Source: Verpa conica (taxonomy: Eukaryota > Ascomycota > Pezizomycetes > Pezizales > Morchellaceae). Taken from it: 64,000 bases of DNA. Each line of letters begins with the position of its first letter. Position 1 is the stretch's first letter. The stretch spans positions 310,001 to 374,000 of the forward strand of contig JAUFSD010000025.1 of NCBI GenBank assembly GCA_033030425.1, written 5' to 3'. This document shows, one piece after another, positions 22,958 to 35,214 of this stretch. Position numbers and translations under genes: made by a program. The notes under the pieces are model-generated. The model saw only the letters and a list, made by a program, of their open reading frames with translations, searched no databases and was not told where the DNA came from.

Positions 22958-24019
22958 ATTAAGGTCATCCTAGGATTAATCGATTAATCCTGGGGCTTTA
23001 CTTTTTTGGATCTGGTGTTGGGATTACTACTAATAAGTCAAAGGTTAGGGTCAGATTCTCTTCCGGCTGGTAGTTTAGTTACTAAATCTACCAAGGGGCA
23101 ATTTTGTAAATACCAATTGACTACCTAATTGTATGTAGGTTCAATTCGTAGTGCTACTTCTAGTTCTATTAATAGATCAAGTAGTTATCTATAATACAGT
23201 CACCACGTGGATACCAGGTAGTACACCTTGACACTTTTTACTTCTTAGGTAAAGTAAGTTTTCGGAGAATACATCAGTCTGTGGGGTTAATAGTTAATGT
23301 AGTATTTATTTACATCTCCAATAGGATTCGTCTCTACAGGGATTTGGTTTGTATAATCGATATTTTCGAGTCGTTGTGTAAATAAGAATTATTCTTTATA
23401 AAGAGCCGATGATAGTTGTGTTGCGATTAGAACTAAAATTCAGAAAAGACCCCTGGTTAGGATCGAGCTCTCATCATAGCTACCAGGGTTTCTGCGTATA
23501 CCTAGGGCATTGGCTGTTGATAATAGTTTCGTACCATTTGTGTGAGTAGGTTTCTTATGTGGATGGTGTAGTGTTGGTATTTTTTGCAAGGGTTAACGTG
23601 GCGAGTAAGTCCGTAGTATAGAGTGTTCACTGTAATGGAAAGTGGTAGAAGATCCTCAGAGGTTGAAATAAGTCATTTAGGTTAATCCAGTTGAGGCTCT
23701 GCGGGCCATAAACTCACAAGCACCACAGCCACATACCAATTTAGTAGAGCAAGCACCGTTACACATGAACCCAACAAAGAAAAAAAAAAGAAAACCAGGC
23801 TACCACACCCTTGGCGCCAAGCGTAAATCCACCAAGGTCAAACAGAAACAAAGGGAAAACCGACTCCTACAACCCTCCAATATAGACAAACTACATCAAA
23901 AAGGAAAGCAAAGAAAAGAAAAAAAAGAAAACACAAAACAAAAAGTCTTCATCGACAAACTCTCTACATCGACTACCTACATTGAATTTCCCGAGAAGAG
24001 AATCCCATCAACTGCTATC
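22958..24019. other. Intergenic; lysine-rich in-frame leader ORF before TOA2
   Basis: No gene is called. From 23765 a Lys-rich open frame runs in frame into the TOA2 start at 24020. Since TFIIA-gamma proteins begin just before the first conserved helix, I treat this as leader sequence. Confidence 0.45.
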
Positions 24020-24547
24020 ATGCCACCACCTACATCTACATCTGCACGAATCCCATTCCAAATCTACCGTCACTCTAGGTCAGCCAGTACCCTCTTCCTC
24101 CCTCCTACTCTCCTACTCTCCTACCTTATCTAGCTTTCTCTAGCTAATATTTCTCTAATAGCACAGCATCGGCTCAGCTCTCCACGAAGCTCTCGACGAG
24201 CTCGAGTATCTGCATCGACTCACACCCCAGTTATCTGAGAAGGTGCGGTTGAAGTTCGATGCGGCAATGGCACAAGTCCTGGCAGATAGGGTTTATACAA
24301 ACATAACATTCAAGGTTCGTTTTTTTTCTTTTGTGGTCTCTGTCTCTCTCTCTCTCTCTGGTTACGGACTGACTTTGGATGTGTGTGTGTGAGTGGTGGG
24401 TAGGGTCATCTGGATACGTATAGGTTTCTTGATGAGGTTTGGTACTTTGATGTTAAGGATGTTACTCTCAAGTTTAAAGACCCGTCGCTTGTTGTGTCGA
24501 CGAGGAAGATCAAGATAGTGGCTCATAATGCACATCCACAGCCGTAG
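24020..24547 (+). CDS. TOA2: TFIIA small (gamma) subunit
   Basis: Exons are 24020-24078, 24167-24314 and 24404-24547, giving 116 aa. It begins MPPPTSTSARIPFQIYRHSS and carries the full family pattern: SIGSALHEALDEL, a four-helix region ending KFDAAMAQVL, then the beta domain FKGHLDTYRFLDEVWYF and KIKIVAHNA. TFIIA-gamma pairs with TFIIA-alpha/beta and stabilises TBP on the TATA box in the nucleus. The second intron holds CT and GT dinucleotide repeats (about 24340-24395). A diverged paralog with the same exon plan lies 3.6 kb downstream. An alternative start 255 nt upstream in frame is possible but less likely. Confidence 0.94.
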
Positions 24548-27500
24548 GCTTGATGCGTGTGGGGAGGAGAGGGGGGGGGAGGTTTTTTTATAAACTTTAA
24601 TGTCTTGTCTTGTTGGGAGGGTCTATTTATCTGGGAGGGGCTGGCTATTGAAGTCCTGGAAGAATATGTCAGATATGTTGATTCCTGGGCTGGTTGATAA
24701 ATGCATATGGATTAACTGAGACCTCTGAGAAACAAGGGTAAGACATTTCTAGTAGTATTAAACAATTAGTAAATTTACCAAAAAGAGATTAGCGTCGTAA
24801 GCTTATCACTATGTTGAAGGTGAACTAGTTTTCAATTGATAATATTGCTTAGGTTGTAGGTATTCCTGGTGAAGCTGGCGGTTAAATGTTGAGTCTATGT
24901 CGTGGGGGAGGGGGGGAGTTCTCTCTTAGAGTTAAGCCTGGGACTCGCTTTTTTGGGTAAAAGCAGCTCCTTTTCTATCCGCTAGTAGTGGGCTCTCGGT
25001 TTTAGCAAGGGTCAACCGCAGTTATAAGATTCAAAATGTAGAAATTAAATAAGCAGCCCGTAACTAATTGATACTTCACAAATAGATTCACTACCCTGCT
25101 TCTACTATACTTACCTAGTCGTTCCCACCTGGGCCTTAAGACTTTGGGTTTAGACTACTCACAATCGGTAAGGCCAAGATGGTTAAATTTTCGACAATCA
25201 CTGGAAATAGCTGAATTTAGGATAGACTAAATGGAGAAAATATGATTTTATTACTGTCTCAAAAGTTGCAACAATACATACATACCCGGAATAATATCAA
25301 CTTTAGAGCTAATTATAATAAAAATGTACTATATGTTTCCTTTTTGACCATATTTATCCGTCAATGGGGATATTGTATATAACTCAACTATTTGTGCCTT
25401 GCTCGGGGTATCCAATATGCGTTTAACTTAAGCAGTGATAGAAGTAGCTAACATCTACTACAGCTTCTTTGGCGTATGACCTAAGTTGGTGAGACTCTGC
25501 TATCCAAGCTTGTCAAATCACTTTAGGTTTATGCGCTGGTACGAATACATTTATTTGTTGTGCTATTGTGTTGGCTAGCCCAACGTAATTAGAATAAGAA
25601 CAGCGGTCCCGTTGACATGGTGAAATGCGATTACTTACAGAGAGCGGTTTGGACATATGGCAGGTACGTGCTGCCGCAGTGTTACAACCTCGATAGTTCA
25701 ATAGAAGCAATAAACCCTTCTCACTGAAAGTTACCCAACTGATTTCTCCTTCTATAGGGTGTCTCTTTGGTGGTTCTGGCGCCGTTATCGCTAGCGCCTT
25801 AGAACTTGGTTAACCGCTTCCGGGGAAGTAATGAGGCATATATATCTCTGATTGTTGAATGAATAGGGATTAACCCACCCTGGGACTTTCTAACACAGCT
25901 GTCGCATAACTGTTCCTCTCTAGCTCCGCCGAAGTAGCCACAGAGAACTGAGGCGGAAACATTGCCAAATATAGTCTAATGGGGCTTTTCATGGGTATCG
26001 TACTTTGTGATACCCCTTTCCTCTGTAGCAGGGTTTCCTTTTAGATCTCTAGTAAGTAAATAGCTTAGTGAGCGTTATTAATAAAAGCTATGTATAGTCC
26101 TCCCCTGAAAGGACCTTCAGTGTGAGGTTTCTCCTACTGGCTAGGAATAAGTGGCCATTGGCCGATGGTTTTCTCTACCTATGATGACAAGTTAATTTAG
26201 TTTTTACAAGATGTATATAAATGGGGTCACTTACTGGGCTCTTTCAAGTCTTCGTAATACATGCCTTCCGGACTTTTCACCTCCTGTGGCCTACCCGTAA
26301 CCCGTACAGGGATCTCGATAGGACTTGCCCTTCTTTTTGGAATTCATCGTCTTATGTTTGCAGTGGCAAGCTGTTTCACCTAGTTAGCTAACTACTAATT
26401 CTCTAATCAAGGTTACTTACTATAACCCACTCTCCTATTCCCACTGCTAAATTTCCGGTCCGTCGGTAGCCTTAAAACCGTACCGCCTTCTTGACCTCAT
26501 TAGGAAGAAAGTCTATAACCTGGATTCAGTATAGGCTCGCAGGGGTATAAACAGTGACATCTCTTGGTTCAATGGATTTGTTTATCCGGAGCTAGAAACC
26601 CAAACCCTAGCTAGTCAGAAAAAGAATGCTTAATTAAAACACTACCGGGAACAGTATCCTACAAAACAGTAAACTATCGTGTCTACTTAAACACCATTCT
26701 TTATGCCTTTTTAAAAATCGCTACACTGAACATTTTCTGGTCGGTGAGAAAAAACAAACCATACTATTGGGTAGTCTGAATCCGCATTTCTATTTCAGGT
26801 TAGATTAGAGGTAAAACAGACATCCTGAGGGTGGTGGTCATCATACTTTGGCTATGAGTGATGTTTACGCCGTAGGTAATTTGGCTTATACTATGTAGTG
26901 CCTCTAGAATCCAGCGCCCAAGAGGAGGGAATCTCTAGGAAAGAGATGGGGGATACATGGAAGTAACGGGAGGTTCTGATACAACTAGTGAAAGAGACTT
27001 GGATGCGCATGTGCCTCTTTCGAAGATGGAATACGCTTCACCAATGAGTTGGCTCATTGGTTCGCCCCACAGGGTTGTTGATGTATCCTCAACTTCCATG
27101 GGTTGAGATAGGTCGATGGATGAGGGCTGCTGGTGTTGAGAGGGAGTGTAGTGGGCCAAGGTACTTATAGGGCATTCTTTTATACCTGGGATGCCAGTTC
27201 TAGGTTTATTAGTCACTATATCTGCGCTAAGGACTTTGAGGCTGGTGCGGGACAAATACGTAATTGTATGAACAGACGAATTCCTATCTAGTAACAGAAA
27301 ACCCAAAGTTGTTTTTTTGGCGCGGTTTCCCAGGGGCGGCCCCCCATGACGAACACTATCGGGCAAATGAACGTCAGCTTTTGATACAGAAGCAGGTACA
27401 ATTGAAGCCTTAATCACAGGTTTAATGGTTGATTGATTAATCATAATCCATAGCCTTCCCGCTAAGATGTAACCATAGGTGTAGAAGCGCTATATCGATG

Positions 27501-28172
27501 TAGAAACTAGAGTCGGGGAAACATCCCAGTTGTTAGAGGAATTCTAGAACAGTCTAAAATCGCTAGCAAAGCTCTGGGAGGGGTCTAGATAGACTGTGTA
27601 TGTGGGGGAGGGCACTCTAGAATCGTCTCTTGGGAAAACTTTGGGGAGTCAGGAAAGGCTAATAGTCATGTTGTTGTGCTGCTGTGCCGCTGTTTGTTCT
27701 TGTACTAGCGGCTACTCACGTACAGCTAGAATCATAGAATAGGGATTCCCAGCTAACAACCGACCCCCAATACAGTAGCATGCACCACTATTGATGAGTA
27801 ATCTGCTAAACGATACCCAGAAACCAAATCGGTACCTGCTCCAATATCAAGGTGCATATAACTATGCAAGTGAGATGTACTAAAAGTTGATTGGTAGCAT
27901 GCACTGAATATACATGTATATCCGTATACTTTAGCCTGCCTTCAATCTTATAATTACTGTTTAACGTCTCTCACCTACTCGAGCCATCTAAAGCCACCCG
28001 CGATCAAAACACAGGGTTAGGGCCAATACAACAATACCCACTCACCAATACCAAACAAAGAGATCCTCAAAACCCTATAAGAATAATGAACCCCCCACTC
28101 AAACCCCACCTACACCTGCATACCCTTAATCCCATATACTCCGAACCAATACCTACATAACCTCAAAGAACC
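24548..28172. other. Gene-poor stretch between TOA2 and its paralog
   Basis: 3.6 kb of AT-rich sequence. A minus-strand ORF at 26935-27444 (169 codons) is open, but shows no domain I know. No transposon ends were recognised. Confidence 0.45.
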
Positions 28173-28697
28173 ATGCCTCCCAAAGAACTAGAAATAACAA
28201 AACAAAACCACGAAATCTTCCGAAACTCTAGGTAACCCACCCACCCAACCACTTAATCCCACTATACACTAACATCTCCCTACTCCCCCTAGCATCGGCA
28301 CGGCATTCGCTGACTCTATCGACGAGCGTGTCAAAGACGGTCGTCTAACAGGAGAACAAGCACGCATGCTCATGCAGCGTTTCGATAAAGCTATTACCGA
28401 GAGTCTTGCTCAAGTCAGGACACATTTTAAATTTAAAGTTCCGTAAACCCAGCTCTCTCTCTCTAGAGGTTTATGTATGCGTATGGGAGTGAGGTTTTTT
28501 TCTGATTATTGGTATAGGGGAAATGTACGGACTATAGGAATTGTGATGATGTGTGGGTGTTTAATCTGGTGGATGTTACGTTCTACTTTCGGGCTGAGGA
28601 TGAGGTGGTGTTTGCGAAGAAGGTCAAGTTGGTGGCTCATGAGTATCTTCCGAATGGGACGAAGAAGAGGAGGGGGAAGAAGAGTAAATCGGGTTAA
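28173..28697 (+). CDS. Diverged TFIIA small-subunit paralog
   Basis: Exons are 28173-28231, 28293-28437 and 28518-28697, giving 127 aa. Exon 1 is 59 nt, exactly as in TOA2, and the first intron interrupts the same serine codon before IG (FRNSS-IG). Helical motifs are IGTAFADSIDERVKDGRL and RFDKAITESL. The second junction falls after FK, as in TOA2. The beta domain reads GKCTDYRNCDDVWVFNLVDV and KVKLVAHE, then an extra basic tail (KKRRGKKSKSG) follows that could act as a nuclear signal. The donor of intron 2 (GTTCCG) is weak. Shared intron positions show DNA-level duplication rather than retroposition. Function is unknown: an alternative TFIIA or a decaying copy. Confidence 0.78.
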
Positions 28698-29286
28698 GGG
28701 TTGACCTTTTTTGTATACTGTGATATGGAATTGGTTGTCTTTATTGGTCTTTGGGTTTTGTAGTCGTTCTGTGTGTTTATGGTTTTATAAATCTAGTCTG
28801 ATGCTAAGCCCCGTTAAGGTAGACCTTAATAGTCTTGTGAATAAGTAGATATATCTAACAATTGCCTCGACCTCCTTGTCTTAGATTAAATTCTGGAGCA
28901 TTTGACTCGAGACGCTATCGATAAGAATGTGCTAAACCAGATTAGGTCTAGCCTTGTACAGACAGTCTAATACCAAGTGAAATGCAATATCCAACTTCCA
29001 GACCAGTACCCTTAATCAAATTAGCGCTACTAACCGGATAGAAATCTATTCCCAAACTGTATCTACTCTACACGAACCAGCGTAAGAAAGAAAAAGCTAT
29101 ATACACCCCACCCATTCACGACCACCATAAATAATACACTCAAGTCCCAACCAAGTCATCCCAGTCCCCTAACCCACAGTATCAAACCATTAGGACCCCT
29201 AGAAAGATACAAATATCCTAAAAAAGACAATGGTAAAACCTCGTTAATCAAACATTACACCTCATCCTATCATCACAGTAAAACGC
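28698..29286. other. Intergenic, no gene seen
   Basis: AT-rich spacer between the convergent TFIIA paralog and MCM10, with no coding signal. Confidence 0.5.
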
Positions 29287-31425
29287 CTAAACAATAACCA
29301 AATCATCATCATCATCAGGCGCACCGAAAGGATCCTCTGGATACGTCCCATCCCCTCCCGGCAGCGCAAATCGGGTTCTTTTCAATCCTTTATCTGGGCT
29401 TGCGTTCATACTTATCTGACTTTCTGCCCGCTTCCTCTTGATTGGGCTTAGGCTGACATTTTTTGCCGTTACACCCTTTGAGCGGAGGAGGAGCGAAGTC
29501 AGGTTTGTGTCTGGGTTTGATGCTGCTGTTGATGGCTGCTGGGATGTTAGCTCTCTAGTAAAGAAGATACAAAGAGTAAGGGGAGACTTACTCGAGAACC
29601 ATCTTTCTTTTGTTGACTGATCTCAAATCGGTCTACACCAAGCTTGAGATAGTCGACGCCAACACCACCCTCACGGCCTTGACTTTCGATGATACGCCGC
29701 GTAATCTGTCGCTCCTTCTCCGATGCCGCAAGGCGCTTCTGTAGTCGTTCTTCTTTACTTCCGCGGTGGAATGCATCGCCGAGGTAGGACTCGTCGTCGA
29801 GGAGTCTACTCGCTGATCTACCGGGCGCAATAAAGACTTTCCCTCCTGCACCACCTGCACGCTGTGGAACATCTGAGAGTGCACCTTCATGTAGAAGACC
29901 ATCATCTCTCCCTCCTGCACCTCTGCCACCGCCCCGGCCTAGGAAACGTCGAGGCCGCACACCACCCTTTTTAGGTGGTGAGAAGAGCTTCCCCATTGAA
30001 TTCACCTCGGCACGTCCCACACGGGCCTTCTTGATACCCGCTTCTACATGGAAGGCACAGTAGTGTGTATGCCGTTTATCAACCCAGTTTGAACACTGCT
30101 TTCCATCCCTCTTTATCGCCTTGCAGAACGTCAGATCCCTCGCGCGCCCAATCTCAAGCAATGTATCACTGCTATCATTCAACGTGAGTGAGAACCGCCC
30201 TGTGTCTGCGTTTCTCGGCTTCATGATCCCGGGGTTCATGATAGCAACAACAGTCCCAACGGTCAGTTTCCAGAATTTGTCGAAGCCGCTACCGAATAAG
30301 AATAGCTCGATCTCCCATTTGAGGTCTGTGAGTTGCATCACCATATATTTTCCACTGCCTTCTTTTTTCTTTGCGGTTGTGTTTTGACCTACGTCTCGTG
30401 CTTCGGACTTGGAACAGATAGTCCCCATTACGACCCAATCGCCTTCAATATCTGGGGGTTCGAATTCGGGACCGGTAATGGTCTTGAGGAGGGTAGGAAG
30501 AAGGAAGACCGTTGTTGGAGAGAGATGGCGGGTTAATGTTGGGTGTGGAATAAGACGGGAGGAGAGATGAAGGCCAGAAAAAGTGTCATAACCACCGGTA
30601 TCAGTTGGTTCCGTAGACTCCGGCGGAACAGTAGGGGCGGTAGAAGCCGAGACGAAGGGGTCTGAGCTATCACGTGCAACAGGGCCCTTAACCCCATTAC
30701 TAGCAGGTGCACCGTTTCCACCGGCGGTGAAAGAAGAAGCTAGAGGGTCAAAATTGAAGCCTGTAGACCTAGACTTCTCAATAACCTTCTGCCGCTCCAC
30801 CTTCGCCTTCTCCTTCGCTCGCTCTTCAGCTATCCTTTCACTGTATGTCTTCCGTGGCTGCTCCGAGGGCGATGTAGCGCGAGTATTAACAGCCCGATAC
30901 GGCGGTGGCCTCCGTAGCGATATATCCCGACCCCGTAGGCCCTTATCAATCCCCAGCAATACCCTACTCGGCGATTTCGGCATCGGTGGTTCCGTAGGCT
31001 TTGGGGCAACTGGTGAACCAGGAACTTGTACGACAGCTTTCGCTGGTTCACCCCGCCGTGAAGATACACTTGGACGTCTTTCATGCCCCACACCCTGCCC
31101 TCCTTCTGCTGCCTTCCGCTTCTTCTGTAACTGCTTCAACTTCAACTTGGCCTCAATCGCTGCAAGTTTCAGCTTCAACATCTCTTCATCTTCGTCATCA
31201 TCATCGCTGCCTGGATCTGAGTTGGCGCCGTCGAATGGGGACGGGAGTGAGTTCTTTCGCAAAGGGGATGGGGAAAATGGGGCTGTTGGTCGGGCTTTTC
31301 GGGGAGTAAGGTTGAGGACATCTTCAGTTGTTTGGGGGGGCCAGACGACTTCTGTCATGGGGGTGGTTAGTATGGGTTTGTAATATGGGAAGGGAGGGGG
31401 TAGACAGACCTTTGTTTGAGGCCAT
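29287..31425 (-). CDS. MCM10: DNA replication initiation factor MCM10
   Basis: Exons on the minus strand are 31410-31425 (tiny first exon), 29592-31351 and 29287-29538, giving about 675 aa. The tiny exon is inferred: ATGGCCTCAAACAAAG, donor GTCTGT, branch ACTAAC. If unspliced, translation could instead start at 31358 in the main exon. The core is the MCM10 OB fold (GDWVVMGTI, KYMVMQLTDLKWEIELFLFG, VGTVVAIMNPGI) followed by the Mcm10/DnaG zinc finger FCKAIKRDGKQCSNWVDKRH-x-HYCAFH. The N-terminus has a predicted coiled coil (KLKLAAIEAKLKLKQLQKKRK). The C-terminal exon ends in an acidic DDDDD run. The protein binds MCM2-7 and DNA polymerase alpha at replication origins. Confidence 0.93.
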
Positions 31426-31827
31426 CTTTTTTTTTTAGTTGTGACGTTGCGAACTGAGACTGGAGACGCGAGGGACGCGACCGACGTTGGCGTGTTAAGT
31501 GCATTACCCGGACGACCGTCACATGATCAAGAACAGCGTTGAGATCATTTCCCCCTCCAAGTGTAGCAACGGCGGAGAACAGACTGGATTGCTATATGTT
31601 GGAAAAGAACTTCCGTAGTAGCTAGAAAATACTATAGGCCATGGAAATCTCCAACGTTTTCTTAGAACCCATGTCATGTCTTCCTATAGTGAGCGCAAAA
31701 ATGATGTCTTAGCATTAGAAGACTTTATTGTTGCAAACTCTAAATTAGCAGAAAATCATACCCAGGGACAAAAGCAATCACATAGATAAAAAAAATAACC
31801 CTGTGTATCCCTAAGGTGGCTAAAAGA
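31426..31827. other. MCM10 promoter side, no gene seen
   Basis: Upstream flank of MCM10 and downstream flank of tRNA-Val. Nothing else is recognised. Confidence 0.5.
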
Positions 31828-31908
31828 TGATTTCGCCCGGGCTCGAACCGGGGACCACCAGTGAAACTATTGTTAGACTGGTGTGATAACCAACTACACC
31901 ACGAAACC
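31828..31908 (-). tRNA. tRNA-Val (AAC), 7-nt intron
   Basis: The minus strand reads GGTTTCGTGGTGTAGTTGG, anticodon stem CCAGT/ACTGG, loop CTAACA-C with anticodon AAC, and T-arm CCCGGTTCGAGCCCGGG, closing with CGAAATCA. The total of 81 nt exceeds the standard 74 by exactly 7. The extra bases (ATAGTTT) lie one base after the anticodon, the canonical nuclear tRNA intron position. Confidence 0.92.
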
Positions 31909-32811
31909 CTCTGATTGATGACATAATGGTTTTTTTCCGAATTCTTTCCCTAGGGTATTTTAGCTAGTCAGTAACAAATAATGAAGGTCATGGACCAGTT
32001 CCGGAAGAGTCTGGAGGAGATAAGCATAGAGTATGCCGAAACGTTGCTTGGTAGTAGTGAAACCAGACGTGAAATTCCAGCCCTTCCTCGGGCTCAGTTA
32101 GAATAGGAGAGAAAAAGAGCAATATGTCTTTCGTTTTGAGAATTGTATAAATAACTAGCTCGAGAGAAGGGGGCTTAAGGTTAGTAATAAGACTTGAAGT
32201 TACTGGATAGGAAGGGCAGAATCACTCCCAGTTGCATTCGTGCCTATCCATCAGGGTGACATCGGCGATTCAACTCTATAGAATTTTACACCTAACCAAT
32301 ATTTTCACTGGCAAGTACTCCTGCTTTTCTCCCAGCTAGCTCGCTGGTGCATCCATAAATTTGGGTAGGAATGGATACATGGGAGTAGAGTTTGACCACA
32401 GTTAAAAGGGTAGTGAAGCTCTAGTGGTAATCAAGCGCGCTTAAGATTTCAGGCCACACAAGACAGGTTACTCACTTCTATAATCCCTTGTCCACCGCTC
32501 ATTAGCTAATATCTGTTTAGATGTCTACTAGTTTATATAATGGAGGATTTAGATAGCGGTGGTAACCACGGAGAGCGAGGGGCTCTATATTAGGTATAAT
32601 ATTGGGGATACAGATTTTACTTGTGTACTTGTATCCTCTTGTGGTATATTTTTACTTGAAGAAAAAGCACTGTCCTCTACTTGAGCTTCCATGGTTATAT
32701 TTCTTCATGACCTATCACTCGATACTTTTATAGCCGTACCTGGAAAGCTGTACTGTTCTTCACAAGTATAATTTATCATATGACTTTCAAAATTAGCTCT
32801 TAAATGAGTGG
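31909..32811. other. Intergenic left flank of the transposon
   Basis: No gene is seen. The sequence is host-like until the CATATA target duplication at 32812. Confidence 0.5.
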
Positions 32812-32817
32812 CATATA
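32812..32817. repeat. Target site duplication, left (CATATA)
   Basis: Identical to 40670-40675, directly outside the TAC...GTA termini. A one-mismatch 8-bp reading is possible if the ends are placed one base further in, but only the 6-bp reading is exact. Confidence 0.75.
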
Positions 32818-32851
32818 TACGGGGGCGCGTATAGACCAGTTCGCAGTTTCG
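32818..32851 (+). repeat. Left terminal inverted repeat (34 bp)
   Basis: Starts TACGGGGGCGCGTATAGACC and ends GCAGTTTCG. It is a perfect reverse complement of 40636-40669. Confidence 0.95.
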
Positions 32852-33028
32852 ATCCTGCAGTGGGTTGCAACCACCTATACCTAAAAACTTATTGGCAAAT
32901 AAAATAAAATAAATTCATACTAGTTTAAGAGCAGAGAAGATTAAAATATTAATTATGAATCCAAAATTGCTATGTAGTATACAAAGTAGTAAATACTACT
33001 TCTGCTGTTACTATGTATTTCTCAATGT

Positions 33029-33210
33029 GGCAGCTGTGAACTCTGCCGTTGCCATGTGTTTCTCAAAACGGTAACTGTGAACTTTGCCATTGTCATGTTT
33101 ATCCCAGTGTAGCAACTGTGAACACTGCCGTTGCTATGTGTTTCCGAAAATGGTAACTGTGAACTTTACCGTTACCATGCTTATCCCAATATGGCAACTG
33201 TGGACTTTAT
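33029..33210 (+). repeat. Left subterminal array, five copies of CGGTAACTGTGAACTTT-like motif
   Basis: Motif starts fall at 33029, 33070, 33111, 33152 and 33193, an exact 41-bp period. The core varies as GG(T/C)AACTGTGAAC(T)TTGCCG. The same motif occurs inverted near the right end. This placement suits transposase binding sites, which is inference. Confidence 0.85.
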
Positions 33211-33253
33211 TCTCACTGTATTCTTTTAATTTTTCTTAATAGTACAAAAATAT

Positions 33254-35061
33254 TTATTCCTCAAATTCGCTAGCAGTATTATATGCAGATCCAGATTCAG
33301 ATTCTCCACCTTCATCTACAATTTTGTCATTATTTTCCTCCATATTTTGTAATCCACTTTCTCTAATATGTTGAGCATCTATGCTAATAGGATAATCTTT
33401 TTCAAGAGGAGAAGATATTAAATGAACTCGAGGGTTTCGATTTCCTTTAATATATACATGATTTCTGACATTTAATCTAAGCGTACAATACATAAGGAAA
33501 TGTGACTTCTCACCATTGAGTTCTCGTTTTTCATAGGTAACTGGTAGTTCAAAACCACCTTTTAGCAGCAAATGTTTACACCATGACATAGTTTGAGCTG
33601 GTAGAAATATATCATGATCTAATAACATTTATATTAGCATGTCTTTGTATTTAAATTAGAGCAAAATTTGGATATTTTACCATAATTCCCTACCATATCT
33701 TCTAAGCAAGAAATCCCTTCTCTTGATGGAATATAGGCATAGTCAGATATATTATCTGGTGGATAAAAATAATTATAATAAGGTATTCCGGTAGGTAACC
33801 TAGGCCGATTCTTTTGAACTCGAATTTTGTGTGAATTCCAATTTTCTACAAAGCTATGAAGCTTTTCACGAATTATAGGCATGTAGATAAATAACAGAGC
33901 AATTTTATCTTCATTTGAGCCATCAAAAAGATTTGAATTTTGTAGCTCAACAAAATATCTCTAAAAAAATTAATTTAGTTAATTAATATATCGATATATA
34001 GGAGATCAAACATACCTTCCATTCAATTTCTTTTCCTTTAGACAACTGTGCCCACCATGACTCTATTCGGACATTTTTTGTGGAAGCACCATACATAAAT
34101 GTACTCGAGAGATGGATATTTGGGGTTTGTGTTTTATGTAAATGCCAGTGACCATCTGCAATTAACATAGTCTCAGTACCTCTATCAGCTCGTAAATATT
34201 GAGGAAATCGATTGTGCTCTTGAATAGCTTTTAAGTATTGGCTTAAAACGCTAACTCCAGTTCTAGCAGAAACTCCACAATAAAACCATACTATCATACG
34301 AGAATAAGCATCAATTGCCGCATATATTTCTATCCCAAAAAACTCGAGCTTCATATGACCATCAATTGACCAACACCAATTAGGACCTGGACATGTGAAT
34401 TGTGCATGTTTCCGATTAACATCTTTTGTTCTAGATTCCACACCTTGAGGATCTACAATCAATAAAGCTTTTCGTATTCTCTCCCTACAAACAATATTAG
34501 TTATTTAAATTTATATAGGAAATGTTAAATTCCATACGTTGAAGCTACAACTCCTAGGCTTTTCAGATGAACCCAAACAGCTCGGTGGCCAGAGAGAACA
34601 ATATCACCCTTTAATAACTCTCGTTCCAAAATAATCCTCAAGTTTTCATCTGCATGAGTTAAATCCCTACTCAATGTACGTCGAACCATACCCATTGACT
34701 GACGGATCCTAATCATTTTTCGCATCTCTATTTGGAATCCGTTTTTCTGCAGAACCTAATACATTAGCTAACATTTAAAAATATATTAATATAAACCTAC
34801 TCGAAGTATTTGTTCATCATTCAAATTTTGTTTCCAAAATAGATAGCTTAACTGGATCCGTAGAGTAGGAGAATCTTCTGAAGGTAATATTTGTTTCCGA
34901 AAGCTCCAAATATTGAGCCGGGTAGAAAGTGATCTTTCAGAGCAAACAAATCGATTATCAGCAAGCTTTTGTACTACTTGTTTTAGAGAAAGGTTTTGTT
35001 CAATATATAGTTGATATATAAAATCTTTATACTGTTCAAAGGGTAAAGCTGATCGAGGCAT
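33254..35061 (-). CDS. DDE transposase with Clr5-like HTH and integrase core
   Basis: Exons on the minus strand are 34801-35061, 34538-34755, 34016-34484, 33681-33960 and 33254-33618, giving 530 aa, all phases consistent. It starts MPRSALPFEQYKDFIYQLYI. Residues ~5-110 look like Clr5-type helix-turn-helix units (LSLKQVVQKLADN, then LQKNGFQIEMRKMIRIRQ). The integrase-fold core follows with WCWSIDGHMKLEFFGIEIYA, YLRADRGTET and NVRIESWW. Putative catalytic residues are D201, D260 and E301, all intact and all in exon 3. Related proteins are annotated in fungal genomes as integrase-core-domain proteins. It should cut and rejoin at the terminal repeats. The 40-bp repeat array lies directly upstream of its start. 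Confidence 0.88.
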
Positions 35062-35214
35062 AGTATAGCTGGTAATAATGAGTTTAGAAAGTAAAATGAG
35101 TTTAAAAAATTGTAGAGAATTTTGGGAAAGTCTATACATTATATAACAAGTTTTCGAATAATATAAAAAGTATAGAAATGATATAAAAGGCATACTAATA
35201 ACATGAAAAGTGTA

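Noticed and set aside
26935..27444. 169-codon minus-strand ORF between the TFIIA genes
   Set aside because: No domain, no intron logic and no neighbour support; kept only as a note in the intergenic entry.
33029..33210. CRISPR-like look of regularly spaced repeats (also 35215-36200)
   Set aside because: Repeats are contiguous or degenerate without unique spacers, lie inside a eukaryotic transposon, and are mirrored at the other end.
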